Origin: Desulfosporosinus lacus DSM 15449
GTDB lineage: Bacteria > Bacillota > Desulfitobacteriia > Desulfitobacteriales > Desulfitobacteriaceae
NCBI RefSeq assembly: GCF_900129935.1
Contig: NZ_FQXJ01000006.1
Coordinates: 310,496-374,495 of the forward strand
Direction of reading: 5' to 3'
Length of the DNA: 64,000 nt
The position numbers were made by a program, and so were the translations under genes. Numbering within the stretch: the first letter of the stretch is position 1; every line of letters begins with the position of its first letter. Below, one piece after another: positions 9,348 to 18,192 of the stretch. The notes beneath the pieces are model-generated. The model did not search any database. It had not been told where the DNA came from and was given only the letters and a program-made list of their open reading frames with translations.

Positions 9348-10505
9348 TTACCGATTGGGTTGGTAACCTAGTTCGATGCCCGCGATAATCTGCATATGAA
9401 TGTTGGAAGTCCCTTCCAGCGTTTCAAACTGCTTAGCGTCGCGGAGCCATCTGCCACAAGGATATTCAGTTGAATAACCATAGGAGCCATAAATTTTCAT
9501 GGCCATGTTAGCACCATGAACGGCTGCAATACAACCGTACAGCTTAGCCATGGAAGTTGCTTGCTGGCTGGGCAAATTATTATCCTTTAACCAGGCAGCA
9601 TGATAAACGAGGTATTTAGCTGCTTCATCTTCTAGTTTCATTTCCGCAAGTTGTGCTTGGATCATTTGAAACTTTCCAATGGGTTGACCAAACTGAGTAC
9701 GCTCATTAGCATATTGAACTGCACCTTCCAAGCAAGCTGCTGCAAGCGCTGCTGAACCAGTGGCGCAACCCATGCGAGTGTTGTTCAACATCCACATGCA
9801 TATTAAAAAGCCTTTATTTAGCGGACCTAAAAGGTTTTCCTTCGGAATCACAGCGTTTTCAAACACCAGTTCAGAGGTTGGTGCAGGCCACATTCCCACC
9901 TTCGAGAGAATTGGAATTCTGGTAATGCCAGGAGTTTTATTGTAATCAACGATAAAACATGATAATCCTTTAACACCCGCGCCCTTTTCAGTAACGGCAT
10001 AGAGAAGCCCGACATCAGAAGTATGTCCTCCGGAAATCCACATTTTTGAACCATTCACTAACCAATGGTCTCCTTTGTCTTCGGCAAAGGTCTTCATACT
10101 AGCCACATCGGAACCAGTATTGGCTTCGGTTATAGCAAAACTCCCTACAAATGAACCATCTACCAGCCCCGGAATATACTTTTGCTTTTGCTCTTCTGTA
10201 CCATACTGATTTATCGTCATAGCCGGACCCCAGCAATTGCCGCTGATTGCCAGTCTCCAAGAGGTATGAACCTTGGCTATTTCATACAGAGCCAGAACGC
10301 CTTCCATCCAACCCATGCCATTTCCGCCGTACTCCTCAGGTATACTCCAACCCAACATCCCCAAATCGCCCAATTTACTCAGAATTTCTCTGCGGTAATA
10401 GTGGTTTTCTTCATCCTCTTCGATAAAAGGAGCCAGTTCCTTTTGAGCAAAATTTCGAGCCATATCTTGTATCATTTGCTGATCTTCAGTTAATCCAAAA
10501 TCCAT
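9348..10505 (-). CDS. acd: Acyl-CoA dehydrogenase, probable non-decarboxylating glutaryl-CoA dehydrogenase
   Basis: FAD enzyme expected to oxidise glutaryl-CoA to glutaconyl-CoA, feeding the Gcd pump. It has 385 residues from ATG 10505 (GGGGAG 8 nt upstream; the in-frame GTG at 10514 overlaps the ribosome site). It resembles the Desulfococcus multivorans enzyme as I recall it: FAITEANTGSDV, EDKGDHWLVNGSKMWIS, YGYSTEYP. Catalytic Glu364 lies in TLEGTSN. The residue before it is Leu, where decarboxylating glutaryl-CoA dehydrogenases carry Tyr. Arg84 aligns with the Arg that holds the substrate gamma-carboxylate. It is the first gene of the operon behind the sigma-54 promoter at 10733-10749. A different short-chain acyl-CoA substrate is the alternative. 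Confidence 0.82.
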   Translation of the reverse strand: MDFGLTEDQQMIQDMARNFAQKELAPFIEEDEENHYYRREILSKLGDLGMLGWSIPEEYGGNGMGWMEGVLALYEIAKVHTSWRLAISGNCWGPAMTINQYGTEEQKQKYIPGLVDGSFVGSFAITEANTGSDVASMKTFAEDKGDHWLVNGSKMWISGGHTSDVGLLYAVTEKGAGVKGLSCFIVDYNKTPGITRIPILSKVGMWPAPTSELVFENAVIPKENLLGPLNKGFLICMWMLNNTRMGCATGSAALAAACLEGAVQYANERTQFGQPIGKFQMIQAQLAEMKLEDEAAKYLVYHAAWLKDNNLPSQQATSMAKLYGCIAAVHGANMAMKIYGSYGYSTEYPCGRWLRDAKQFETLEGTSNIHMQIIAGIELGYQPNR

Positions 10506-10732
10506 AATTTCCACTCCCCGTTGTAATTTATTATTACACTTTAGAATTTGCTTTCAGACGTAACGCAGGAATTTAAATCACAAGAATATTTAGCTCCTAT
10601 CTCACCTCCGCCTATTTGTTAATGTGCTTTTGCCGAAAGTCTAAGGTTTTAAAACATTTCATAAAGTTACCTGCGCCACTGCTTTCCAATGATGAGGCAA
10701 TACAATTGCAGTTCCTATCTTTGTATGAATAT

Positions 10733-10749
10733 TGCAATAATTATGCCAA
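10733..10749 (-). promoter_or_regulatory. Sigma-54 promoter of acd-hbd-crt-thl
   Basis: The minus strand reads TTGGCATAATTATTGCA with GG-N10-GC spacing, about 230 bp upstream of acd. The remaining interval up to 10998 holds GGGGGAATCCCCC (10774-10786) and a CTGTCCG/CGGACAG inverted pair (10786-10792 and 10870-10876) that might be activator sites; I see no gene in it. Confidence 0.8.
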
Positions 10750-10998
10750 CTATGATTTACTTGTATAGCTGTGGGGGGAATCCCCCTGTCCGTCCGCAAA
10801 ATTTTAATATTTAATCTTATTGTTAACTTCAACACACCCAAAACCTGTTCTTTAAATTGTATGGTTAGGCGGACAGTTTCCGGTTTTACGAACACATTTG
10901 CATCGTTGTTACAAACTTAACTATTTGACGGCAAGCACATTAAAGTGATATTTTAATTTCAATTATTCTTGATCTATGAAGGGGGATTTAGATTTTTT

Positions 10999-11799
10999 AT
11001 GGAACACAGGTCTTTTGAAGAGGCTTGCTTACCTCATAAGCACATTAGCCTGCTAGGCAAGGAAATATATTTATTTCGAGAGCTAACTTCAACCAACAGT
11101 GTCGCAAGACAAATGGCTGTATCCGGAGCTGCCGAGGGCATCATAGTGATGAGCAGGTCCCAATCCGCCGGCCGTGGCAGGATGCAACGCCAGTGGCATT
11201 GCCCACCCGGTAAGGGGCTTTTGTTGTCCATGATCTTAAGACCTCAAATCAGCGTGCAATTTGTGCCTCAGCTTACCCTTTTAACCGCAGTGGTTGTTGC
11301 CGAAACCATAAAAATAGTTACTGGCTGCGCGGCTGGAATCAAATGGCCTAACGACATCTTCATAAACGATAAAAAAGTCTGCGGCATACTTGCGGAGAGC
11401 AGTTTTTCCAAATCTAACTTCGAGTATATAATCATCGGCTTAGGTATAAATGTTAACTTAGGAATCCATCATCTCCCCTCGGATTGTCAGAAAACCAGCA
11501 CTTCACTAAGCTTAGAACTGGGTGAAAACGTCTCCCGCGTCAAGCTACTTAGACAGTTTATTATTAGCTGGGATGAACATATCCAGGGCTTTGTAAAAGC
11601 TGGACATCCCTATCTCCGCGACAAGTGGATTAAGAACAACGTTACATTAGGAGAAAACGTTATCGTTAACAAAGGCGACTCTTGCCTTCATGGGCTGGCC
11701 GTAGATATAAGTGAAAAAGGAGGACTAATCGTGCGATTGGCTGATGGATCACTGCAGGAGTTCCTCGCTGAAGATGTTAGTATAAGAAAAAGATTTTAA
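10999..11799 (+). CDS. Stand-alone biotin--protein ligase (no DNA-binding domain)
   Basis: Attaches biotin to a carrier-protein lysine via biotinyl-AMP. It has 266 residues from ATG 10999. The ligase core is complete: the adenylate loop SAGRGRMQRQW, the KWPNDIFINDKKVCGILAE block and a small C-terminal beta domain. The N-terminal winged helix of bifunctional BirA is absent, so it cannot act as the biotin repressor. A G-rich ribosome site lies about 12 nt upstream of ATG 10999; an in-frame TTG at 10969 would add 10 residues. It is divergent from the acd operon, and GcdC is the nearest biotin acceptor. A full BirA is encoded at 16690-17697. Confidence 0.87.
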   Translation: MEHRSFEEACLPHKHISLLGKEIYLFRELTSTNSVARQMAVSGAAEGIIVMSRSQSAGRGRMQRQWHCPPGKGLLLSMILRPQISVQFVPQLTLLTAVVVAETIKIVTGCAAGIKWPNDIFINDKKVCGILAESSFSKSNFEYIIIGLGINVNLGIHHLPSDCQKTSTSLSLELGENVSRVKLLRQFIISWDEHIQGFVKAGHPYLRDKWIKNNVTLGENVIVNKGDSCLHGLAVDISEKGGLIVRLADGSLQEFLAEDVSIRKRF

Positions 11800-11948
11800 T
11801 AGTCTTCTATTTAGATAAATACAACCTTGGCTGGAATAATGCAGAAAATGCATTTTATAATGCTTAATTTTATAGTATAATTTAATTATTCAGAAAAAAG
11901 ACTGGCATATGCTTAAGTATTGTTAAACAACGGGAGGAGAATAGCATA

Positions 11949-14051
11949 ATGGTGGTTCCTGAAAACTTAAATTACACTTCATGGCTAACCGTTAAGCAGA
12001 TGATGAACAAACAGTTTATTGTTATTCATCCAAATGATTCTCTGCGAACTGTAATCCAATATTACCAGGATTCCAGGCTGGATACTCTTCCAGTCGTTGA
12101 TAATAACGATAAGCTGATTGGGGTTTTTCCCAAAAAGAGGTTATATAAGGCACTGCTGGATGGTTCTAGCTTAGATGATCCTTGTACCCCTTACATAGTT
12201 AATGAACCAATTTCTGTATCATGTGACCTATGCTATGATGAAGTATCCATGGTAGTGCGCTCCAGCCAAAGCCTGGTTGATTACGTGGTTGTTGTTGATC
12301 ATCAAGGTGCGCCAGTTGGAATGATTGGAACGGCAGAATATCTTCGGGGAAGTCAGAAGTTGATCATGACGTCAAACGTTCTGCTTGAATCTATATTCAA
12401 CGCAAATTATGAAGGTATCATCGTTATTGATAATAATGGGAAAATTTTGCGGACCAATCCTGTCGCCGAAAAGATGTTCGGACTGATCTCTTCCTCGATC
12501 AAGGGTTTGCACCTGGAATATGTGCTCCCTGATCTTAAGCTATTTAGTAATCGCAGCCGGGGAGTAAAGCAGATAATACAGGATCTCCCCGTTATTGTTA
12601 GTCAAATGCCAATTATGGCAGATAATATTCAGATTGGCACAAAAATTGCTTTTGTAGATATATCGGATATGGAACAAATGGCCCGAGAACTGGAAATCGT
12701 TAAAGACTTGCAGACGAATCTTGACGGAGTCCTTAATGCTTCCTCTGATGGAGTTTTTGTTTCAGATATTTCTGGTTATGTGAAATATGTTAATGAAAGT
12801 GGATGCCGACTTATTGCAAATACATCTGAAGCAATGACTGGAATGCCGATCAAAAAGCTTTTACCAAGCGGAGTTCCCGCCGAGGTCAGCAAAACAGGCA
12901 TTACCGAAGTAGAAGTATGCAGCATTAACGGCAGAAATTGCATTGTTTCTCATATACCTATTAACAAGGTTATCTACGATGAGACTCAGACCGTAGGGGT
13001 GGTCAGTACTGTCTATCTTGATGATAATAGACTCACTGAAGAAATAGCCCGGAAATGGCTGTCATTAAGGCAACAAGTCCAATATTATCGCGATGAACTC
13101 GAAAAGCGTGGAAATAGCTTTGATAATCTGGTTTCAAAAAATCCGGCCTTTATTAAGATGAAAAAGGATGCCCATCGGATTGCTCGCAGCAGTTCAACGG
13201 TTCTTTTGACCGGGGAAAGCGGCGTAGGTAAAGACATGTTTGCCCATGCCATTCATTCCGCAAGTCCCCGAGCAAATCAACCGTTTGTTAAAGTTAATTG
13301 TGCCGCCATTCCGGAATCTCTCTTAGAATCCGAACTCTTTGGCTACGCCCCGGGTTCTTTTACAGGCGCTTCCCGAAAAGGTAAGACCGGGTATTTCACC
13401 CAAGCCCATGAGGGAACTGTTTTCCTTGATGAAATTGGAGATATGCCTCTTTCTATACAGGTTAAGATATTACAGGTTTTGCAGGATAAAGAATTTATGC
13501 GAGTGGGTGGAATCAGGACTCAAAAAGTGGATGTTCGTATTATTGCCGCCACAAATAAGGATTTGCGGGAGGCGATAATTAAAGGAGCTTTTCGAGAAGA
13601 TCTCTTTTATCGTCTAAATGTCATTCAGTTCAACCTCCCTCCGCTTCGGGAACGTTCCGAAGATATATGGCCTTTAACTCAGGTTTTTATTCAGAAATAT
13701 AACGAAATTCTAGGATCTAATGTCGTCGGCATAACCCAAGCTGCCAAAGATGCTTTACTGATTCACTCTTGGCCCGGCAATATCAGGGAACTTGAAAATA
13801 CCATCGAGCGAGCTGCCAATTACGTTTTGGAGGGTGAAATAGGAATAGAACACCTCTCTGCCCAGATCTTTCAATTTGGCCAGAAGGCATATGAACCCTC
13901 CTCCTATCGAGCGGTATTGAGCGATGTTGATAAAGAAATGCTTTTGGTGGCTTTGAAAAAAGCAAAGGGCAACAAGAGTGCGGCTGCCCGTCTCCTTAAA
14001 ATGAGCCGATCGGCATTTTATGAAAAACTGGGCAAGTATAATCTATCTTAA
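11949..14051 (+). CDS. Sigma-54-dependent activator with CBS pair and two PAS domains
   Basis: Enhancer-binding transcription activator of 700 residues. Layout: CBS pair (about 12-140), PAS1 (about 145-200), PAS2 (about 255-312), AAA+ domain (about 390-640), Fis-type helix-turn-helix (about 670-697, NKSAAARLLKMSRS). Walker A is GESGVGKD (422-429), the sigma-54 contact loop is GSFTGA (469-474, Ser in place of the usual Ala), Walker B is FLDEIGDMP, and the arginine-finger region [10 protein letters not shown] is intact. Ribosome site GGGAGGAG. It lies next to the sigma-54-driven acd operon and is a good candidate for its activator. A possible self-regulating -24/-12 element (GG at 11829, GC at 11841) has one deviation at -12. 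CBS and PAS domains suggest nucleotide or metabolite sensing; the ligand is unknown. Confidence 0.92.
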   Translation: MVVPENLNYTSWLTVKQMMNKQFIVIHPNDSLRTVIQYYQDSRLDTLPVVDNNDKLIGVFPKKRLYKALLDGSSLDDPCTPYIVNEPISVSCDLCYDEVSMVVRSSQSLVDYVVVVDHQGAPVGMIGTAEYLRGSQKLIMTSNVLLESIFNANYEGIIVIDNNGKILRTNPVAEKMFGLISSSIKGLHLEYVLPDLKLFSNRSRGVKQIIQDLPVIVSQMPIMADNIQIGTKIAFVDISDMEQMARELEIVKDLQTNLDGVLNASSDGVFVSDISGYVKYVNESGCRLIANTSEAMTGMPIKKLLPSGVPAEVSKTGITEVEVCSINGRNCIVSHIPINKVIYDETQTVGVVSTVYLDDNRLTEEIARKWLSLRQQVQYYRDELEKRGNSFDNLVSKNPAFIKMKKDAHRIARSSSTVLLTGESGVGKDMFAHAIHSASPRANQPFVKVNCAAIPESLLESELFGYAPGSFTGASRKGKTGYFTQAHEGTVFLDEIGDMPLSIQVKILQVLQDKEFMRVGGIRTQKVDVRIIAATNKDLREAIIKGAFREDLFYRLNVIQFNLPPLRERSEDIWPLTQVFIQKYNEILGSNVVGITQAAKDALLIHSWPGNIRELENTIERAANYVLEGEIGIEHLSAQIFQFGQKAYEPSSYRAVLSDVDKEMLLVALKKAKGNKSAAARLLKMSRSAFYEKLGKYNLS

Positions 14052-14215
14052 CCAAAACGCAAAAAAACTTGTCTGGCCTCAAGCCGCAGTCGCTGGCATA
14101 TTCCTTAATTGCACTCAATGGATATCTACCGCCTTTGTTATAGTGCGGCTGACGAAACTGGCACTATTTTAACAATGGTAGGTAGTTTTTTCTACTCATA
14201 TCTAAAGCTTTTTGG

Positions 14216-14240
14216 AACCACCTGCATAGCAGGTGGTTTT
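14216..14240 (+). terminator. Terminator after the CBS-PAS activator
   Basis: AACCACCTGC-ATA-GCAGGTGGTTTT: a 9-10 bp stem followed by T's on the plus strand, about 165 bp past the activator stop. I see no credible gene in the interval. Confidence 0.8.
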
Positions 14241-14252
14241 CGTTTAGACAAT

Positions 14253-14286
14253 AAAAGAACGTCCCTATTGAAAATGGGACGTTCTT
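14253..14286. terminator. Bidirectional terminator between activator and ecfT
   Basis: AAAAGAACGTCCC pairs with GGGACGTTCTT, with T-rich flanks in both directions. It ends ecfA-ecfT transcription on the minus strand and backs up the plus-strand terminator at 14216. Confidence 0.8.
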
Positions 14287-14292
14287 GTTATT

Positions 14293-15078
14293 TTACCCGG
14301 CTACAACCGCTATCGATAATATAATGATTGCCCCTATTAAACAATAATCGCTTCTGGATAAGACCAGCTCGCGCAGGTAGGTACGGTGGCCTTGCTGATA
14401 TCCCCGTGCTTCCATGGCGTCAACCAGTTCATCACAACGACGAAAAATATTAATCGCTAAAGGGACTGCCAGATATCGAATCGCTCTAATTTTCCCGCTT
14501 AAATGTCGTGGATTGAAATTCGCGCCTCGAGCCAATTGAGCTTGGCTGACACAATTCATTTCGTCTAGCAACGCGGGCATAAACCTTAAGGCTAAAGATA
14601 ATAACATAGCAACATCATGAGAAGAAATTCCAGCAACTCTTATGGGCCGCAGGAGTCGCTCCAGCCCCATAGTAATCTCAGATTGCGTGGCAGTCATAGT
14701 CAAAATGGAGGCCGCAGCCACCAGCAGCAAGAACTTCCAAACCTGTAAAATCCCAAGGTTTAAACCCTCGTAAGTGATTTGCATCGGACCGATAGGAAAC
14801 GGTGGCAACGGGCGCCCCGGAGTAAAAAATATATAAAGCAAGAAAAGACAGCAAAAGAAAGGCAGTACCGGGCGCAAAGTTTTCAGCACTGATCCCAAGG
14901 ATAGACGAGCAAGCAGCGAGATGGCTAAGGCAATGGCACTGGCTGTTGTGAGACCCATAAGATTCACGTGTAGAATTATTATGCTAAGAGCTATCACTGC
15001 TATAAGTTTGACTCGAGGGTCCAGTCTGTGAACAGGGGATTCTAAATAAACGTATTGCCCAAGCCTATACATGTCCAT
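14293..15078 (-). CDS. ecfT: ECF transporter transmembrane subunit (biotin type)
   Basis: Membrane-coupling T component of an energy-coupling-factor importer. It has 261 residues with five to six hydrophobic segments and the diagnostic Ala-Arg-Gly coupling helix (DAMEARGYQ, about residues 219-227). It overlaps the end of the ATPase gene by 14 bp, indicating translational coupling. The order bioY-ecfA-ecfT behind one BirA operator marks a dedicated BioMNY-type biotin importer rather than the shared group II ECF module, which normally has two different ATPases. Confidence 0.9.
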   Translation of the reverse strand: MDMYRLGQYVYLESPVHRLDPRVKLIAVIALSIIILHVNLMGLTTASAIALAISLLARLSLGSVLKTLRPVLPFFCCLFLLYIFFTPGRPLPPFPIGPMQITYEGLNLGILQVWKFLLLVAAASILTMTATQSEITMGLERLLRPIRVAGISSHDVAMLLSLALRFMPALLDEMNCVSQAQLARGANFNPRHLSGKIRAIRYLAVPLAINIFRRCDELVDAMEARGYQQGHRTYLRELVLSRSDYCLIGAIIILSIAVVAG

Positions 15079-15949
15079 CCGCCTTTCTAGGAAAACAGAA
15101 ATCGCTTGAACTCCTTAGTCTTTCCAGCAGGGCAGTTATTTCTTTAACCGCATCTTCAACCGTAAAAATGGTGGTACTTACATCTTCTCCCCCCTGCTGC
15201 AGTCGCCACATCAACTCGGTGATCTGGGGTGGGGCCAGGCCCAGCGTCTTAAGCCACTCCACTCTGCTCAATATGTCTCTTGGACTTCCATCAGCAATCA
15301 ATTCGCCCTGATCCATCACCAGCACCCGGTCCGCTAAGGCGGCCTCGTCCATGCTGTGGGTCACATGTATGATACCCAGCCCCTGGGAGTTCAATTTCCG
15401 CAGTAAGGTTAGTACCTTCTTTTTACTTTCCGGATCCAGCGAAGCGGTAGGCTCGTCAAGTACAATAATTTTCGGTTCCATAGCCAGTAGACCAGCCAAA
15501 GCCAAAAGTTGTTTCTGGCCTCCGGAAAGTGTATGGGGAGGTCGGGTTCGCAGCCCGATCAGACTTACTCTGGTTAGGGCCTCATCCACTCGCCGGCGCA
15601 CCTCAACTGGCGTTAAGCCAAGATTGCCAGGACCGAAAGCAACATCTTCTTCTACACTCATGCCTACAATCTGATTATCAGCATTCTGAAAAGCCATCCC
15701 TACCCGGCGCCGAATTTCCAGAAGACTTTTTGAGTTGCGCGTACTTAACTCATCGACCTGGACTTCGCCGGCAGAAGGAATCAGTAAGGCATTTAAATGC
15801 CGAATGAGGGTGGTTTTGCCACAACCGTTGGGGCCGATAAGAGCAATATACTCGCCTTCAGCTATATGTAGATTAAGGTCTTTGAGAACCGGTGAGTCAC
15901 CCTTTTCATAAGCATAAGTCAGGTTATGAACCCTGATCATATTTTTCAT
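15065..15949 (-). CDS. ecfA: ECF transporter ATPase (biotin type)
   Basis: ABC ATPase that energises biotin uptake. It has 294 residues. Walker A GPNGCGKTT, Q-loop region AFQNADNQIVG, signature LSGGQKQ, Walker B IIVLDEPTASLD and the switch HVTHSMDEA are all present. About 55 C-terminal residues extend beyond the ABC core. It starts 7 bp after the bioY stop and overlaps ecfT. Only one ATPase gene is present, so a homodimer is expected. Confidence 0.92.
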   Translation of the reverse strand: MKNMIRVHNLTYAYEKGDSPVLKDLNLHIAEGEYIALIGPNGCGKTTLIRHLNALLIPSAGEVQVDELSTRNSKSLLEIRRRVGMAFQNADNQIVGMSVEEDVAFGPGNLGLTPVEVRRRVDEALTRVSLIGLRTRPPHTLSGGQKQLLALAGLLAMEPKIIVLDEPTASLDPESKKKVLTLLRKLNSQGLGIIHVTHSMDEAALADRVLVMDQGELIADGSPRDILSRVEWLKTLGLAPPQITELMWRLQQGGEDVSTTIFTVEDAVKEITALLERLRSSSDFCFPRKADGHV

Positions 15950-15956
15950 GGCCCCC

Positions 15957-16493
15957 CTAGATTTTAACTTGATTGCGTAATTTTAGGCCGATTAAAGCCG
16001 TCGCGACCAGCTTGAGCACGTCACCAACCAAGAAGGGAACTACGCCTGCAAGCAGTGCTTTTGGTATTGATAAGTGAGCTACTAGGGATAGCTGTGCTAC
16101 TCCCAGCGTATAAATCACCAGATTGCCTACGACCAGGGACAAACCTAGCCATGCCAAACCCGGCTCTTTCTTGGCTTCTACCATTTTACCGATAACGTAA
16201 GCGGCTAAAATAAAGCCAATCAGGTAGCCACCCGTAGGACCCATCAGCGTCCCAAGACCAGCTTTTCCCCCCGAAAAGACGGGCAGGCCGATTACACCTA
16301 AAAGTACGTAGACAAACTGGCTCAATGCACCCGCATATCCGCCCAAAAGGACTCCGGCCAAGCCCGTAAAAAGAGTCTGTAGGGTAATGGGCACCGGCTG
16401 CATGGGGATGGTTATTAAGGAGCCGGCAGCAGTCAAGGCTCCGAACATGGAAGCGTAAACCATACGCCGTAGGGAATTATTACTTTTAACCAT
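15957..16493 (-). CDS. bioY: Biotin transporter substrate-binding subunit BioY
   Basis: Membrane S component that binds biotin. It has 178 residues and about six hydrophobic segments. BioY hallmarks include ITIPMQPVPITLQTLF near the N-terminus, GGYAGALSQFVYVLLGVIGLPVF, and the GPTGGYLIGF motif. It is the first gene of bioY-ecfA-ecfT; expression should be repressed by biotin-loaded BirA through the operator at 16669-16701. Confidence 0.95.
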   Translation of the reverse strand: MVKSNNSLRRMVYASMFGALTAAGSLITIPMQPVPITLQTLFTGLAGVLLGGYAGALSQFVYVLLGVIGLPVFSGGKAGLGTLMGPTGGYLIGFILAAYVIGKMVEAKKEPGLAWLGLSLVVGNLVIYTLGVAQLSLVAHLSIPKALLAGVVPFLVGDVLKLVATALIGLKLRNQVKI

Positions 16494-16552
16494 CTGTTTA
16501 TCTCCCTCTATTTGAGTTTTTGCGGCATTCCGCTGCTAGTACCAGAAACCGA

Positions 16553-16596
16553 CAGGGGACTTGCGACAGGAAACTTTCCCTGTCACAAGTCCCCTG
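16553..16596. repeat. Two-stage perfect hairpin in the bioY leader
   Basis: CAGGGGACTTG (16553-16563) pairs with CAAGTCCCCTG (16586-16596), and an inner GACAGG pairs with CCTGTC. It lies in the transcribed leader between the bioY promoter and its ribosome site. There is no T-run, so it is not an obvious terminator; it resembles a small palindromic dispersed repeat. Confidence 0.6.
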
Positions 16597-16646
16597 CAAC
16601 TCTTTCCAAGTCCTTAGTATCTGAGCAACTGTGAATCTAATAATTT

Positions 16647-16675
16647 ATTATAATATCTTCCAATTATATTGTCAA
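16647..16675 (-). promoter_or_regulatory. Consensus sigma-A promoter of the bioY operon
   Basis: The minus strand has TTGACA (16675-16670), a 17-bp spacer and TATAAT (16652-16647): an exact consensus housekeeping promoter. Its -35 lies inside the BirA operator. Confidence 0.85.
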
Positions 16676-16701
16676 CCAAAAGTTTGTTTTTAGGTTGACA
16701 A
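16669..16701. promoter_or_regulatory. BirA operator
   Basis: TTGTCAACC (16669-16677), 15 bp, GGTTGACAA (16693-16701): perfect 9-bp arms with the spacing known for Firmicute biotin-repressor sites. It covers the bioY -35 element and also overlaps the last codons of birA. Confidence 0.9.
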
Positions 16702-17697
16702 TACCTCAGCGGGATGGAGAGGCAAGATTGTTATTTCCCCAGAAATTATGGTATGGACAATACCAGACTGGTCTCGGAGCAAGAGAAATCCATTTTCATC
16801 GATATCGATGGCCTTACCCACCAGAAAGCCGTTGATTGTATCCAGTCTTAGCACTTGTCCGATTGCCACTGACAGGCTTTTGCCTTTTTTAAGGGTTCCC
16901 TCAAAACTGCCGGCCAGCAAGTCTAAATAATGGCTTTCCAGCCGTGCCAGCAAGCCCTGCAACACCTTGACCCGGGAAACTGGGCGTGCATCTTCGGCCC
17001 GGGCAGAGGTGGCGGCAGTTCGAAAGTCACCAGGAAATTCCTGAAGCTGGTTGTTTATATTCATGCCAATACCGACCACGATATATTCAATGCCATCCAT
17101 GTCGGTGACTGCTTCGGACAGTATACCAGCTACTTTTTTGTCATTTATCAATATGTCATTAGGCCACTTAATGCGGGCTGGCAAGTTTAACTCCTCTTCG
17201 AAAGTTTCTGCCACAGCCACAGCAGTTAAGAGGGAAATTCTCGAGATTTCCTTTAAAGGCAAGACCGGTCGCAGAATTACCGACATATATATTCCCTGGT
17301 TGCTTGGCGAGTACCAACTCCGACCGCGGCGTCCCCGTCCGGCTGTCTGCATATCCGCCACTACTACAGTACCCTCCGGGTATCCCTCAGATGCCAGGAC
17401 TCGGGCTCTGTTATTGGTCGAATCAAGTTCTTGGTAATATAAATAGTCCGTTTGACCAAATACTTTACAGGTAAGCCCGGGACCCACTTCTACAGGGGAC
17501 AGGATATCCGGGGGAGAACAAAGCCGGTATCCCTTTTTCGGGGATGAATCCACTTCATAACCCTCAGCTAGCAAGGCCTTGATCTGATTCCAAACTGTCG
17601 TCCGAGATACATTCAGGCTTTCACTCAAAGCTCCTCCTGAAAGCCATTCCCCTTTTTTCTCTTTTAATGCCTGCAACACAGCCTCGCGCAGAGTCAT
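16690..17697 (-). CDS. birA: Bifunctional biotin ligase / biotin operon repressor
   Basis: Ligates biotin to carrier proteins and represses biotin genes when biotin is plentiful. It has 335 residues: an N-terminal winged helix (LSESLNVSRTTVWNQIKAL, about 22-40), the ligase core with GRGRRGRSWYSP and KWPNDILINDKKVAGILSE, and a C-terminal SH3-like domain. It is immediately upstream of the bioY operon, whose operator overlaps the birA stop codon. This is the full-length counterpart of the stand-alone ligase at 10999-11799. Confidence 0.95.
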   Translation of the reverse strand: MTLREAVLQALKEKKGEWLSGGALSESLNVSRTTVWNQIKALLAEGYEVDSSPKKGYRLCSPPDILSPVEVGPGLTCKVFGQTDYLYYQELDSTNNRARVLASEGYPEGTVVVADMQTAGRGRRGRSWYSPSNQGIYMSVILRPVLPLKEISRISLLTAVAVAETFEEELNLPARIKWPNDILINDKKVAGILSEAVTDMDGIEYIVVGIGMNINNQLQEFPGDFRTAATSARAEDARPVSRVKVLQGLLARLESHYLDLLAGSFEGTLKKGKSLSVAIGQVLRLDTINGFLVGKAIDIDENGFLLLRDQSGIVHTIISGEITILPLHPAEVLST

Positions 17698-17729
17698 TCA
17701 CTTAACACTCCCTTTGTTTATAAAGAAAA

Positions 17730-17745
17730 CTTGGCTAGCGCCAAG
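17730..17745 (-). terminator. Small hairpin terminator before birA
   Basis: CTTGGC-TAGC-GCCAAG, followed on the minus strand by TTTTC. It lies just past the thioesterase stop and about 30 bp ahead of birA. Confidence 0.55.
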
Positions 17746-17754
17746 CCTTCATTA

Positions 17755-18150
17755 TCAAGCCATTTGCCTGACCATAAATGTCGCGGTACCTACGGCCAGT
17801 ATTTGACCAGCTTCATTCTTAATCTCACCTTGGGCAACCACAATCTTTCTGCCTTTTTGAATAACCTTTCCTTCAGCCCAAAGTGTTCCTTCACTGATTG
17901 AACGCAAATAATTTATTTTAATTTCCACAGTAGAAGCACCTTCTCCCGGGTCTAATTGTTGATTGACCGCCACGGCAATAGCTGAATCAATCAAAGCAGC
18001 AATAACCCCTCCATGAAGATTTCCATAAAACTGTTTCAGGTTCTCATTAACTGTTAATTGTATTCGAGTTATTCCATCAACTCCAACAACGGTTGTCATG
18101 CCAATATGTTTCCAAAAGTTCCCTGATTCCAGATCGGCGACTCGAACCAC
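17755..18150 (-). CDS. PaaI-type hotdog thioesterase
   Basis: Probable acyl-CoA (possibly aromatic acyl-CoA) thioesterase of 131 residues. The family pattern HGGVIAALIDSAIAVAVNQ (about 46-64) is clear, followed by EIKINYLRSISEGTLWAEG. Its role may be to free CoA from dead-end thioesters, which would suit the CoA-ester catabolic genes nearby. It lies between birA and a flavodoxin/ferredoxin gene. Substrate unknown. Confidence 0.82.
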   Translation of the reverse strand: MVRVADLESGNFWKHIGMTTVVGVDGITRIQLTVNENLKQFYGNLHGGVIAALIDSAIAVAVNQQLDPGEGASTVEIKINYLRSISEGTLWAEGKVIQKGRKIVVAQGEIKNEAGQILAVGTATFMVRQMA

Positions 18151-18192
18151 TATGTATCATCTCCTTATAATTATTTAAAAAGTATACCATAG

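Noticed and set aside
10659..10895. 78-codon minus-strand reading frame upstream of acd
   Set aside because: It contains the sigma-54 promoter and inverted repeats; composition is not protein-like.
14109..14324. 71-codon plus-strand frame after the CBS-PAS activator
   Set aside because: It spans two terminator hairpins and the end of ecfT; no ribosome site.
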